Position numbers and translations under genes: made by a program
Assembly (NCBI RefSeq): GCF_003458715.1
Contig: NZ_QRVI01000026.1
Coordinates: 1-31,315 of the forward strand
Direction: 5' to 3'
Length of the DNA: 31,315 nucleotides
DNA from: Eubacterium sp. AF22-8LB
GTDB lineage: Bacteria; Bacillota_I; Bacilli_A; Erysipelotrichales; Erysipelotrichaceae
Part shown: positions 16,122-23,831 of the stretch, piece after piece
Layout of the letters: each line of letters begins with the position of its first letter
Position numbering within the stretch: position 1 is the first letter of the stretch
The notes under the pieces: model-generated
What the model saw: the letters and a program-made list of their open reading frames with translations, nothing else
Told to the model about the DNA's origin: nothing
Database searches by the model: none

Positions 16122-16772
16122 ATGAAAAAAATTAATATAGCGATTGATGGCCCTAGTGGGGTTGGAAAAAGTACAATTGCGGATATTGTAGCTGAAAAAT
16201 TAAATATGTCTCATTTAGATACAGGTGCTATGTATCGTTGTGTGGCATATAAAACATTAAAAGATCATGTAGATATTCATGATGAAAAAGCAATGTCGGA
16301 TTTAATGGATTCGATTGAAATCCACTTTGATGAAGACAACCATGTTTATTTAGATGGAAAAGATGTTTCCAAAGAAATTCGTATGAATGATGTATCTATG
16401 CAGGCAAGTAAAACGAGCCAGCTTTCTATTGTACGTAAAAAATTAGTGAATCTTCAACAAAAGGTATGTGCGAATAAAGGCTTTATTGTTGATGGAAGAG
16501 ACATCTGTTCTGTTGTATTGCCAGATGCGGAAGTAAAGATTTTTATGAGTGCTTCTAGTAAGGCAAGAGCCCAAAGAAGATATGATGAATATATTTCTAA
16601 GGGAATCGATGCAGATTATGAAACGATCTATCAGGATATTGTCGCTCGCGATTATCAGGATACGCATCGTGAAAATTCGCCTCTTATTAAAACAGAGGAT
16701 GCGATTGAAATCGACACTTCAAATTTAACAATTGATGAAGTCGTTTCAAAAGTATTGGATATAGTCGAATAA
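16122..16772 (+). CDS. cmk: Cytidylate kinase
   Basis: Phosphorylates CMP and dCMP to the diphosphates with ATP. The 216-residue product begins with INIAIDGPSGVGKST (P-loop, residues 10-18), followed by DTGAMYR in the CMP-binding insert, GRDICSVVLPDAEVKIF and an RDYQDTHRENSPL segment typical of bacterial Cmk. GAGGATAGA supports the start at 16122, nine bases after the preceding stop; a TTG slightly upstream overlaps the previous gene and is unlikely. It is followed 20 bases later by der, an association conserved in Bacillota, though the S1-like rpsA/ypfD usually found between them is absent. Confidence 0.95.
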   Translation: MKKINIAIDGPSGVGKSTIADIVAEKLNMSHLDTGAMYRCVAYKTLKDHVDIHDEKAMSDLMDSIEIHFDEDNHVYLDGKDVSKEIRMNDVSMQASKTSQLSIVRKKLVNLQQKVCANKGFIVDGRDICSVVLPDAEVKIFMSASSKARAQRRYDEYISKGIDADYETIYQDIVARDYQDTHRENSPLIKTEDAIEIDTSNLTIDEVVSKVLDIVE

Positions 16773-16792
16773 TGTAGAAAGGGGACCACAAT

Positions 16793-18100
16793 ATGATTCG
16801 AGGTACTGTGGCCATAGTAGGTCGGCCAAACGTCGGAAAATCAACGATTTTTAATCGCTTGATTGGACAAAGGAAGAGCATTGTAGATGATACGCCCGGA
16901 GTAACAAGAGATAGAATTTATGGTGAAGTGGAATGGCTGACACAAACTTTTCGCTTGATCGATACGGGTGGTATTCAAATTGAGGACCAGGCTTTTGCCC
17001 AGGAAATCAATATGCAGGTAGATATTGCGATCGAAGAAGCGGATGTGATTGTCTTTTTAACATCGGCTAAGGAAGGTGTCATGACAGATGATACAGTCAT
17101 CGCAAGAAAGCTTCAAAAGTGTAAAAAGCCAGTCATCTTGGCTTGTAATAAGGTAGACAATCCAGAAATGCAGATGAATGTATATGAATTCTATGCATTA
17201 GGACTTGGTGATCCGGTCGCAATTAGTGGAGCACATGGAATTGGTCTAGGTGATTTATTAGATCAAGTCATGGAAAAGCTTCCAGAAAAGAATATTGCAC
17301 CATATGAAGGGATTACTTCCTTCTGTTGTATTGGTCGTCCAAACGTTGGAAAATCAAGCTTGGTAAACTCAATTTTAAAAGAGGACCGTGTCATTGTATC
17401 CAATGTTGAAGGAACAACAAGAGATGCGATCGATACACCATTCTTCGTAGATGATAAAGAATATATGATCATTGATACGGCTGGTATTCGTAAAAAGGGT
17501 AAAATCTATGAGGATATTGAAAAATATTCAATTTTACGTGCTTTAAGTGCTATTGATCGTAGTAATGTAGTATTATTCTTGATTGATGGAGAAAAAGGAA
17601 TTCGTGAACAGGATAAACATGTTGCAGGTCTTGCCCATGATGCTGGTAAGGGTGTTATCATTGTCTACAATAAATGGGATACGGTTGAAAAAGATGAAAA
17701 GACCATGTCTAAGATTGAAAAGGAAATTCGTGCACAGTTCTTGTATTTAAGTTATGCACCAATTGCGTTTACTTCGGCTTTAACAGGAAGTAAAGTAAAT
17801 CAATTGATTCCTTTAATCGATCAGGTACATGACGCTTGCACATTGCGTATTCCAACGAATGTCTTAAATGATGTTATTTTGGATGCACAGATGATGAATC
17901 CGGCTAAACCTCATTTAGGAAAACAATTAAAGATTTATTATGCTTCTCAAGTAGCAGTAGAGCCACCAACAATCGTCTTGTTTGTGAATGATCCAGAGCT
18001 ACTTCACTTTAGCTATAGTCGTTATATTGAAAATAAATTAAGAGAAGCATTTGGCTTTACGGGTACACCAATTAAGATTTTGGCTCGTAAACGTTCATAG
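16793..18100 (+). CDS. der: Ribosome biogenesis GTPase Der (EngA)
   Basis: An essential double GTPase that acts in assembly of the 50S subunit. Two tandem G domains are visible: P-loops GRPNVGKS at residues 10-17 and 181-188, G3 motifs DTGG and DTAG, and G4 motifs NKVD (119-122) and NKWD. A C-terminal KH-like domain ends in TGTPIKILARKR. The 435-residue length is normal. AAAGGGG precedes the ATG. It is co-directional with cmk and gpsA with short gaps of about 16-20 bases. Confidence 0.97.
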   Translation: MIRGTVAIVGRPNVGKSTIFNRLIGQRKSIVDDTPGVTRDRIYGEVEWLTQTFRLIDTGGIQIEDQAFAQEINMQVDIAIEEADVIVFLTSAKEGVMTDDTVIARKLQKCKKPVILACNKVDNPEMQMNVYEFYALGLGDPVAISGAHGIGLGDLLDQVMEKLPEKNIAPYEGITSFCCIGRPNVGKSSLVNSILKEDRVIVSNVEGTTRDAIDTPFFVDDKEYMIIDTAGIRKKGKIYEDIEKYSILRALSAIDRSNVVLFLIDGEKGIREQDKHVAGLAHDAGKGVIIVYNKWDTVEKDEKTMSKIEKEIRAQFLYLSYAPIAFTSALTGSKVNQLIPLIDQVHDACTLRIPTNVLNDVILDAQMMNPAKPHLGKQLKIYYASQVAVEPPTIVLFVNDPELLHFSYSRYIENKLREAFGFTGTPIKILARKRS

Positions 18101-18116
18101 ATAAAAGGAGTAAAAT

Positions 18117-19112
18117 ATGCGTACAGTTGTGATTGGTAGTGGAAGCTGGGGAACAGCTTTAGCTCAAGTATTACAAGATAATCATCAAGAGGTTATGATT
18201 TATGGTGTTGCAGAAGCGGAAGTCAATGACATCAACGACAACCATAAAAACTCTAAATATTTTGCGGATGTTGAATTAAATCCTGAATTACATGCAACAA
18301 CCGATATTCAATGTGTTAAAGGTGCAGATATTGTATTATTGGCAGTACCTACAATTGCCATTGATCCTATTTGTCATCAGATCAATGATTTATTAGATAA
18401 AAAGACAATCATCATTAACGTTTCAAAGGGATTCCATCCAGAAACAAATGAAAGAATGTCAGAAGTGATTCGTCGTTGTATTGATGAAGATAAATTAAGC
18501 TCCGTTGTAAGCTTGATTGGTCCAAGTCATGCCGAAGAGGTTGTCATTCGTTTATTAACTACGATTGATGCGATTAGTTTAAACAATGATGATGCGGTTA
18601 CCGTACAAAACTTATTCTCAAATCAATATCTACGTATTTATACTGGAAATGATGAGATTGGCTCTGAGCTTGGTGTTGCGATCAAAAACGTTATGGCGAT
18701 TGCGTCTGGTATTTTATCAGGTCTAGGCTATCAGGATAATACGCGTGCTGCATTAATTACACGTGGGTTACAGGAAATGATTCGTTATGGGGTTCATTTT
18801 GGTGGTCATCAGAAAACCTTTATGGGATTAACTGGAATTGGTGATTTAATTGTTACTTGTACGAGTGTACACTCTCGTAACTTTGAAGCGGGTTACCAAA
18901 TTGGTAAAGAAAACTCAGTTGAGAATTTCTTTAAAAACAATACGAAAACAGTGGAGGGTGTTCGTACCGCAAAAATCGTTCATCGTGTTGCGAAGGAACA
19001 TGGAATTGATATGCCAATTTGTGAGGAGGTTTACCAAATTTTATTTAATGGAAAGCTTCCAAGTACTTGTGCATCTGATTTGATGATTAGAGATTTAAAG
19101 AAGGAATTTTAA
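18117..19112 (+). CDS. gpsA: NAD(P)-dependent glycerol-3-phosphate dehydrogenase
   Basis: Reduces dihydroxyacetone phosphate to sn-glycerol-3-phosphate for phospholipid and teichoic acid-type polymer synthesis. The N-terminal Rossmann motif GSGSWGTALA (residues 7-16), the NVSKGF loop near 101-106, the GPSHAEEV motif and the catalytic Lys in GVAIKNVMAIASG (K190) are present. C-terminal RNFEAGYQIGKE also fits. Length 331 residues is normal. AAAGGAG precedes the ATG. It lies between der and HU as in Bacillus, and the glycerol-phosphate transferase-like gene at 19441 is a possible consumer of the lipid headgroup pool (inference). Confidence 0.96.
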   Translation: MRTVVIGSGSWGTALAQVLQDNHQEVMIYGVAEAEVNDINDNHKNSKYFADVELNPELHATTDIQCVKGADIVLLAVPTIAIDPICHQINDLLDKKTIIINVSKGFHPETNERMSEVIRRCIDEDKLSSVVSLIGPSHAEEVVIRLLTTIDAISLNNDDAVTVQNLFSNQYLRIYTGNDEIGSELGVAIKNVMAIASGILSGLGYQDNTRAALITRGLQEMIRYGVHFGGHQKTFMGLTGIGDLIVTCTSVHSRNFEAGYQIGKENSVENFFKNNTKTVEGVRTAKIVHRVAKEHGIDMPICEEVYQILFNGKLPSTCASDLMIRDLKKEF

Positions 19113-19113
19113 T

Positions 19114-19401
19114 ATGGGAAAGTATGTAAATAAAGAGTCTTTAACACAGACTTTATCAATTAATTTAAATATTTCTAAAAAAGATGCTGCTTTTGCAGTT
19201 GACCTGATTTTTAATGAAATGAGCGAAGCCTTGGCAAATGATGGTCATGTTGATATCACTGCTTTTGGTAAGTTTGAGATTTTTGATCGTAAATCAAGAA
19301 TGGGAATCAATCCAGTCACAAAAGAAAGAATGATGATTCCTGCTACAAAGCTTCCAAAGTTTCGTCCGAGTCAGACTTTAAAGAATAAATGCAACAAATA
19401 G
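19114..19401 (+). CDS. hup: HU-family DNA-binding protein
   Basis: A 95-residue histone-like protein that bends DNA and compacts the nucleoid. It opens with YVNKESLTQTLSINLNISKK, has the central FGKFEIFDRKSRMGINPVTKE arm segment and ends in a lysine-rich tail. The second conserved stretch ATKLPKFRPSQTLKNK matches HU/IHF. The ATG begins one base after the gpsA stop with the ribosome binding site inside gpsA, so the two are translationally close. A strong terminator follows. Confidence 0.95.
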   Translation: MGKYVNKESLTQTLSINLNISKKDAAFAVDLIFNEMSEALANDGHVDITAFGKFEIFDRKSRMGINPVTKERMMIPATKLPKFRPSQTLKNKCNK

Positions 19402-19419
19402 GTCGTATGACCTATTTTT
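19396..19419 (+). terminator. Terminator after HU
   Basis: A perfect 9-bp stem AAATAGGTC/GACCTATTT with loop GTAT followed by TT overlaps the HU stop codon. It ends the cmk-HU run or partly attenuates read-through to the gene at 19441, which has no obvious promoter of its own. Confidence 0.8.
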
Positions 19420-19440
19420 GTCTTTTGAAAGGATGGTAAT

Positions 19441-20811
19441 ATGAGCTTTTTAATTGTATCGATTGGATTTACCTTAGCTATCTCCAGTAAGTGGGCCTAT
19501 TCTTATTTTGGACTTTCTAGCTTTGAACAAATCGTATATCACGTTAAGGTTCCTTTAGAGGGAACTAATACCCAATTTATTTTTGGCTGGATGAAAAAAT
19601 GTTTACTTCCAGGCATTATATTTGGTCTTGTTTTTAGTTGGACAAATGATTGGATGTCTAAATTGATTCTTATTTTATGCTGTATATATGGCTTGTGCCA
19701 GATACATTTCTTTTCGTATGTTTTTGACCAATTTAAGAAGACAGATTTTTATGAAAAATATTTTATAGAATCCGAAGTTATTTCGCCAAAAAATAAGATG
19801 AATTTTATTCATATTTATTTAGAATCGATGGAAACAACATATGCAAAAAGAGAAGATGGTGGGGATGCCAAAGAGGATCTGTTGCCTTATTTAACACAGC
19901 TCACAAAGGAAAACATCTCATTTTCACAAAATGAAAAAATTGGTGGAGCTAGAGTTTTAACTGGAACTGGTTGGACAACAGGAGGTATTGTGGCTAGTAC
20001 TTCGGGGCTTCCTTTGATTTTTTCTTTGAAGCACAAATTTTGTAAGGACAAGGTGCCCTTTATGCCTAACGTAAATACGCTTGGTGATATCCTTGAAAGG
20101 GATGGCTATAATCGTGTTTTTATGATTGGCTCAGATGCATCCTTTGGAGGTCGAAGAAGCTATTTTGAACAACATGGACATTATGATATTCAAGATACAG
20201 TTTCCTTAAAAAAAGAGGGAATTCTAGATAAAGATTATCATGAGTTCTGGGGCTTTGAGGATGATAAGCTCTTTGAATTTGCGAAACACAAGATTATAGA
20301 ATTGTCAAAATCCAACAAGCCTTTTGACTTTGAAATGTTGACAGTGGATACACACCATCCTTATGGGTATCAATCTAAAAATTGTAAAAACCTATTTAAA
20401 GAATCGTTATCGAATTCGATTTATCATACAGACGAAAATCTAAAGGATTTCATGGAATGGTTAAAGAAACAGGATTTCTATGAAAATACGGTTATTGTGA
20501 TTCAAGGGGATCATACAAGTATGGCTGCTGAATATATTCATGATACATATTCTTCAGCTTATGATCGTCGTGTATGGAATACGTTTATTCATTCGCAAGC
20601 AAAGCCACAAAAAGAAAAAAATCGTGACTTTACGACAATGGATTTTTATCCTACAATATTAGCGGCTTTAGGCTATAAAATTAAGGGCGATAAGCTTGGC
20701 TTAGGTACAAACCTATTTAGTGATCAAGCTACGCTTACAGAGGCTTTACAAGCTTCTGAAGTGGATCAACAGATTAAAAGAAATTCAAATTTCTATAGGA
20801 GCTTAATGTGA
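19441..20811 (+). CDS. OpgB-like phosphoglycerol transferase (sulfatase fold)
   Basis: A 456-residue membrane-anchored enzyme of the alkaline phosphatase/sulfatase superfamily. It has about three hydrophobic segments (residues 2-20, 53-68, 73-95), fewer than the five of LtaS, and then an extracytoplasmic catalytic domain. Likely active-site residues are E128 in YLESME, Thr 179/180 in GTGWTTGG, H305/H306 in VDTHHPYG and D357-H358 in QGDHTSM. The GTGWTTGGIVASTSGLPL block is closer to phosphoglycerol transferase I (MdoB/OpgB) than to LtaS. It probably moves glycerol-phosphate from lipid to a glycan or glycolipid at the cell surface. AAGGATGG supports the start. Its stop overlaps the start of a 32-codon membrane mini-protein. 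Confidence 0.85.
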   Translation: MSFLIVSIGFTLAISSKWAYSYFGLSSFEQIVYHVKVPLEGTNTQFIFGWMKKCLLPGIIFGLVFSWTNDWMSKLILILCCIYGLCQIHFFSYVFDQFKKTDFYEKYFIESEVISPKNKMNFIHIYLESMETTYAKREDGGDAKEDLLPYLTQLTKENISFSQNEKIGGARVLTGTGWTTGGIVASTSGLPLIFSLKHKFCKDKVPFMPNVNTLGDILERDGYNRVFMIGSDASFGGRRSYFEQHGHYDIQDTVSLKKEGILDKDYHEFWGFEDDKLFEFAKHKIIELSKSNKPFDFEMLTVDTHHPYGYQSKNCKNLFKESLSNSIYHTDENLKDFMEWLKKQDFYENTVIVIQGDHTSMAAEYIHDTYSSAYDRRVWNTFIHSQAKPQKEKNRDFTTMDFYPTILAALGYKIKGDKLGLGTNLFSDQATLTEALQASEVDQQIKRNSNFYRSLM

Positions 20812-20906
20812 GAAAAAAATTTCGTAGTTTATGCATCATACTCGTAATTGTCTTCATCGTATTTTCCATGCTTGTAACGACATTTATGCAGATGCTTCGT
20901 TTTTAA
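20808..20906 (+). CDS. 32-residue single-helix membrane mini-protein
   Basis: A GTG-initiated frame that overlaps the TGA of the phosphoglycerol transferase gene by four bases. AGGAG stands six bases before the GTG, so translation and coupling are well supported despite the size. The product has a basic start (MRKKFRS), one hydrophobic helix (residues 8-28, CIILVIVFIVFSMLVTTFM) and the end QMLRF. A terminator begins within its stop codon, so it is the last gene of the transcript. It is probably a small subunit or regulator of the neighbouring membrane enzyme. I recognise no family. Confidence 0.65.
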   Translation: MRKKFRSLCIILVIVFIVFSMLVTTFMQMLRF

Positions 20907-20929
20907 CATTCCTGAGTGGAATGTTTTTT
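20905..20929 (+). terminator. Terminator after the mini-protein
   Basis: AACATTCC (20905-20912), five-base loop, GGAATGTT (20918-20925), then TTTT. The stem begins inside the stop codon of the 32-residue gene. Confidence 0.85.
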
Positions 20930-20945
20930 CATTTTAAAGTAAAAT
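20917..20945 (+). promoter_or_regulatory. Possible promoter of the 142-aa gene
   Basis: TGGAAT (20917-20922), 17 bases, TAAAAT (20940-20945). The -35 match is poor and overlaps the preceding terminator stem. The same pair with identical spacing precedes the YitT gene at 25541-25569. Confidence 0.35.
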
Positions 20946-20972
20946 AAGAGTAGATGAATCGAGGTTTTAATT

Positions 20973-21401
20973 ATGACAAAAAAACAAAAAATTAAATTTA
21001 TTGCGTTACTATCGACAACCGCATCTTTAGCTGTTGGATCTTATTTCTTTAAGAAGAAAGTAGAGAAAATGAAAGAGGATGGCACATTTAATACGATGGT
21101 TTTTAAAAAGCGTTTAAACCAATATTTAAAGGCCGCAAAAAAGGATGAGCTAACACTTGAAATCATTGATGGCTTATTAGCTGAATTAGATAAAATGAAT
21201 GATTTTAAGGCGAGTCATGAAGGTTTTGAATTAAATTTGGATACAGATAAATATATGGAATTACAAGATTATTTAGATGCCTATTATTCTCGCTTGGCAA
21301 GTTCAAATCATTTTAAACAAAATGATACGAGTGAAGACAATACACAGGTACGTTTAAGAAAGTGTTTAAACACGCAAAAATACATTCTAGAAAATTTCTA
21401 A
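20973..21401 (+). CDS. Small membrane-anchored protein, unknown
   Basis: 142 residues with one N-terminal hydrophobic segment (about 8-25, KFIALLSTTASLAVGSYFF) followed by lysines, so it is probably anchored with a cytoplasmic domain. The rest is charged and helical, with ELTLEIIDGLLAELDKMNDF and a second helical segment around residues 85-110. I recognise no family. GAGGT precedes the ATG. The gene ends one base before the 27-bp regulatory element of yolD; nothing ties its function to that module. Confidence 0.65.
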   Translation: MTKKQKIKFIALLSTTASLAVGSYFFKKKVEKMKEDGTFNTMVFKKRLNQYLKAAKKDELTLEIIDGLLAELDKMNDFKASHEGFELNLDTDKYMELQDYLDAYYSRLASSNHFKQNDTSEDNTQVRLRKCLNTQKYILENF

Positions 21402-21448
21402 AGAAAGTCTCAAATCTATCTTGAATTTATATAATAAATGGGTATCAT
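21402..21448 (+). promoter_or_regulatory. yolD promoter with shared 27-bp element
   Basis: Bases 21402-21428 are identical, in reverse complement, to 23130-23156 upstream of the Y-family polymerase gene. The element reads AGAAAGTCTCAAATC then TATCTTGAATTT. Its TTGAAT (21421-21426) works as a -35 box with TATCAT (21443-21448) 16 bases downstream. The identity upstream of and across the -35 box suggests a common operator for a repressor. Confidence 0.65.
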
Positions 21449-21469
21449 ATCCGTATAAGGAGTGATATC

Positions 21470-21805
21470 ATGTCTTTAGATGAGATTCAATTTAAAAAGA
21501 AAGAAAATCGAGCACAGATTTTTCAAAGCTTTGATTCTTTAAAAGGCTTTAAAGAAATGATCAAAGAATGTGAAGTGGAAATTGTAAGCCCTAGAATTTT
21601 ATCGCAGGATGATTATGAAATCTTAAATGAAAGAGTGCATGAAATTCAAAAGGGAAAACTTGTCACAATTGAATATTATGATCGTATCAATTATAAAAGA
21701 ATCACAGGTGTAGTTTCTAAAATCAATCTGGATACGCAAATACTTCAAATCGTAAAAACAAAGATCAACCTAAAACAAATTAGCTACATACAATTAGAGG
21801 AGTGA
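21470..21805 (+). CDS. YolD-like protein
   Basis: 111 residues; the central LSQDDYEILNERVHEIQKGKLVTIEYYDR and the following SKINLDTQILQIV stretch match YolD-like proteins, a small beta-rich family commonly paired with UvrX-type Y-family polymerases in Bacillota, often on mobile elements. In such pairs YolD is viewed as a UmuD-like accessory. AAGGAG lies upstream of the ATG. It converges on the polymerase gene, whose stop lies nine bases beyond its own. The promoter contains a 27-bp element also found at the polymerase promoter. Confidence 0.8.
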   Translation: MSLDEIQFKKKENRAQIFQSFDSLKGFKEMIKECEVEIVSPRILSQDDYEILNERVHEIQKGKLVTIEYYDRINYKRITGVVSKINLDTQILQIVKTKINLKQISYIQLEE

Positions 21806-21813
21806 AAACTCCT

Positions 21814-23073
21814 CTAATATGCGTTATGACCACCAATAAGCGTATTTCTTTTCTTAGCTGTTGCACAATCCAATGTGTTCATTCCTTTTAATACAGCATT
21901 TTTACCGTAGCGACATCTGATTTGAACTAGAGTCTCCTGCAGTTTTTTTTCTCTTTCTACCTTTTCTATATCTGTAAATAAATCATAATTCTCATAGTAA
22001 TATTCATCTTTGACATTTTGAAAGCTAATCGCAATCTGACGTATTGGAAAGTTTGGATTCACAATTCGAATATAGAGTCTTTTAAACTCTTCTAACAAAA
22101 TAGAAAAGGAATTGGTACAGTTGGTAATCTTACATGATCCACAGCTTGGTTTGATACAATCCTTGGAATAGCCAAGCATTAAAGAGATTTGATTGGTCAC
22201 AAGATGCTTTTCAGTAAGTGTTAATACATTTTGATCAACCATTTCCTTCATGACCACAAAGGCATTTTGATAGGAATAGTCCTCAAAAAGAATTTGGGAA
22301 TTGGATATAGAATGTTGTTTCGATTTATAATTTTTAATGTCTTGAATTGTGGTAGGCTCCTTACCCCAAGCATGATCAATAATATATTCGGCGTTAACAC
22401 CAAATTCTTTATATAATATTTCAACAGGGAACTGACACAAGTCATACATGTCATAAATTCCTAATTTGTGTAATCTTCTTTCTGTTCCGTTTCCAAGCAT
22501 CCAAAAATCGGTCATAGGTGTATGATGCCACAATGTCTGGCGATATAAGTCTTCATTTAAAAAAGCCATGCGGTCGGCATTATGTTTTGCGGATATATCC
22601 ATCGCAATCTTAGCTAGATAGAGATTGGTTCCAATACCTACGGTTGCGGTAAGGCCGGTTTTTTCATAAATACGATCTAGTATTTTTTTGGCAAGCTCTT
22701 TAGCATTTACTTGATAGAGCTTTAGATAGCTTGTGATATCTAAGAAGGATTCATCGATGGAATAGACATGAATATCTTCTTTGGCAATAAATTCCAAAAA
22801 GATTTTATAGACCCTACAACTATATTCCATATACAAATGCATTCTTGGTGGCGCAATCATATATTCAATTGTGGGATCAATTTCAAAAATACGACCTCGA
22901 CTCGATACGCCTAGTTTTTTTATGGCCGGTGTTGCGGCTAGTGTAATGGCACCACCCCCTCGTGTAGGATCGGCCACCACAAGATTGACTTCAAAAGGGT
23001 CTAGGCCTTGTTCTACGCATTCTACAGATGCATAAAAGGATTTTAAATCAATACATAAATATGTTTTTTGCAT
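21814..23073 (-). CDS. Y-family DNA polymerase, UvrX/DinP type
   Basis: A 419-residue translesion polymerase. The catalytic Asp D9 sits in YLCIDLKSFYASVE and the second acidic pair in YSIDESF (D107, E108). The GGAITLAATPAIKKLGV fingers motif, the helix-hairpin-helix region around PVEILYKEFGVNAEYI and the C-terminal tail RNTLIGGHNAY are typical of the UvrX/UmuC-like branch. A cysteine cluster near residues 275-285 (CIKPSCGSCKITNC) is characteristic of this branch and could bind metal. The start at 23073 has GGAGG six bases upstream; an in-frame TTG overlapping that site is unlikely. It copies past DNA lesions, probably induced by damage, and its promoter shares an element with yolD. Confidence 0.9.
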   Translation of the reverse strand: MQKTYLCIDLKSFYASVECVEQGLDPFEVNLVVADPTRGGGAITLAATPAIKKLGVSSRGRIFEIDPTIEYMIAPPRMHLYMEYSCRVYKIFLEFIAKEDIHVYSIDESFLDITSYLKLYQVNAKELAKKILDRIYEKTGLTATVGIGTNLYLAKIAMDISAKHNADRMAFLNEDLYRQTLWHHTPMTDFWMLGNGTERRLHKLGIYDMYDLCQFPVEILYKEFGVNAEYIIDHAWGKEPTTIQDIKNYKSKQHSISNSQILFEDYSYQNAFVVMKEMVDQNVLTLTEKHLVTNQISLMLGYSKDCIKPSCGSCKITNCTNSFSILLEEFKRLYIRIVNPNFPIRQIAISFQNVKDEYYYENYDLFTDIEKVEREKKLQETLVQIRCRYGKNAVLKGMNTLDCATAKKRNTLIGGHNAY

Positions 23074-23106
23074 AATTTCCTCCAAGCCCCTTTATCATTC
23101 GTATAA

Positions 23107-23160
23107 GCATCATAGTCAAAATGAAATAGAAATTCAAGATAGATTTGAGACTTTCTCAAA
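23107..23160 (-). promoter_or_regulatory. Polymerase promoter with shared element and palindrome
   Basis: On the minus strand TTGAAT (23132-23137) and TATGAT (23109-23114) are 17 bases apart. The 27-bp block 23130-23156 is the reverse complement of the yolD element. Overlapping its upstream edge is a perfect palindrome TTTGAGA-CTT-TCTCAAA (23144-23160). It lies directly upstream of the -35 box, a typical position for a repressor or activator site. Confidence 0.65.
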
Positions 23161-23178
23161 AAGTTAATAAAAATATTG

Positions 23179-23207
23179 TTGGTAATTATCAAATATTTTG
23201 ATACTAT
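23179..23207 (+). promoter_or_regulatory. Repressor promoter with internal operator
   Basis: TTGGTA (23179-23184) and TACTAT (23202-23207) with a 17-base spacer. The spacer is filled by a perfect palindrome TATCAAA-TAT-TTTGATA (23187-23203), arms of seven and a centre of three. A bound dimer would block RNA polymerase, so autoregulation is likely. Confidence 0.65.
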
Positions 23208-23228
23208 ATAGATAAAGGTGGTGTAACT

Positions 23229-23819
23229 ATGCAGTTAAGACAATTATTACTACAATATGAGATTGAAAATAATATTAAACATGATGAGGCAGCCAAAAGA
23301 ATAGGAATTGGTCGTGCTACATATTTTCGCTGGTTAAAGGGGGAAAGCACACATTTAAAGGCAAATACTTTACAGAAGTTATCGGATATGTTGGATTGCG
23401 ATGTTAAAAGTATCATTGAAGAGGAAGATCGAATCAAACCAATCGTAGGTAGTGTAAAAGCTGGATATGATGGTTTTCCTTTAGAAGACATTGAAGGCTA
23501 TATTGAATTAAATCGTCATGATGGCAAAAAGGGCGATTACTTTTTACGTGTGCGAGGGGATTCTATGATTAATGCCCATATCTATGAGGGAGATCTTGTC
23601 TTTGTAAAACAGACAAATGAAGTGGAATCTGGAAGTATTGCGATTGTACTTGTGGGTGAGGAAGCAACATTAAAGCGTGTTTTATATAAAAAGGGTTTAA
23701 TGATTTTAGAAGCTGCAAATCCTAAAATTGATACAAAGGTTTTTACACCTGAAGAAGTTGAAGAACTTCCTGTAAAGGTTATTGGAAAAGTCTTATATGC
23801 TCGTAGAGACTTTGATTGA
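23229..23819 (+). CDS. XRE-type repressor with S24 (LexA-like) self-cleavage domain
   Basis: 196 residues. The N-terminal helix-turn-helix (about 15-58, with EAAKRIGIGRATYFRWLKGES) is of the Cro/CI (XRE) type rather than the winged helix of LexA. The C-terminal S24 domain shows the likely Ala-Gly cleavage bond at 78-79 (SVKAGYDG), the nucleophile Ser 112 in RGDSMINAHIYEGD and the general-base Lys 149 in ATLKRVLY. It should lose repression when RecA filaments form after DNA damage. It diverges from the polymerase gene with operators between them. AAAGGTGG precedes the ATG. A possible alternative is a phage-type CI repressor, but no phage genes surround it. Confidence 0.9.
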   Translation: MQLRQLLLQYEIENNIKHDEAAKRIGIGRATYFRWLKGESTHLKANTLQKLSDMLDCDVKSIIEEEDRIKPIVGSVKAGYDGFPLEDIEGYIELNRHDGKKGDYFLRVRGDSMINAHIYEGDLVFVKQTNEVESGSIAIVLVGEEATLKRVLYKKGLMILEAANPKIDTKVFTPEEVEELPVKVIGKVLYARRDFD

Positions 23820-23831
23820 GGGAATGATTGA

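Noticed and set aside
21402..23156. The 27-bp inverted repeats as ends of an insertion sequence
   Set aside because: No transposase lies between them and no target duplication is visible; both copies sit in matching promoter positions, so a shared regulatory element is the simpler reading. Kept only as an alternative.
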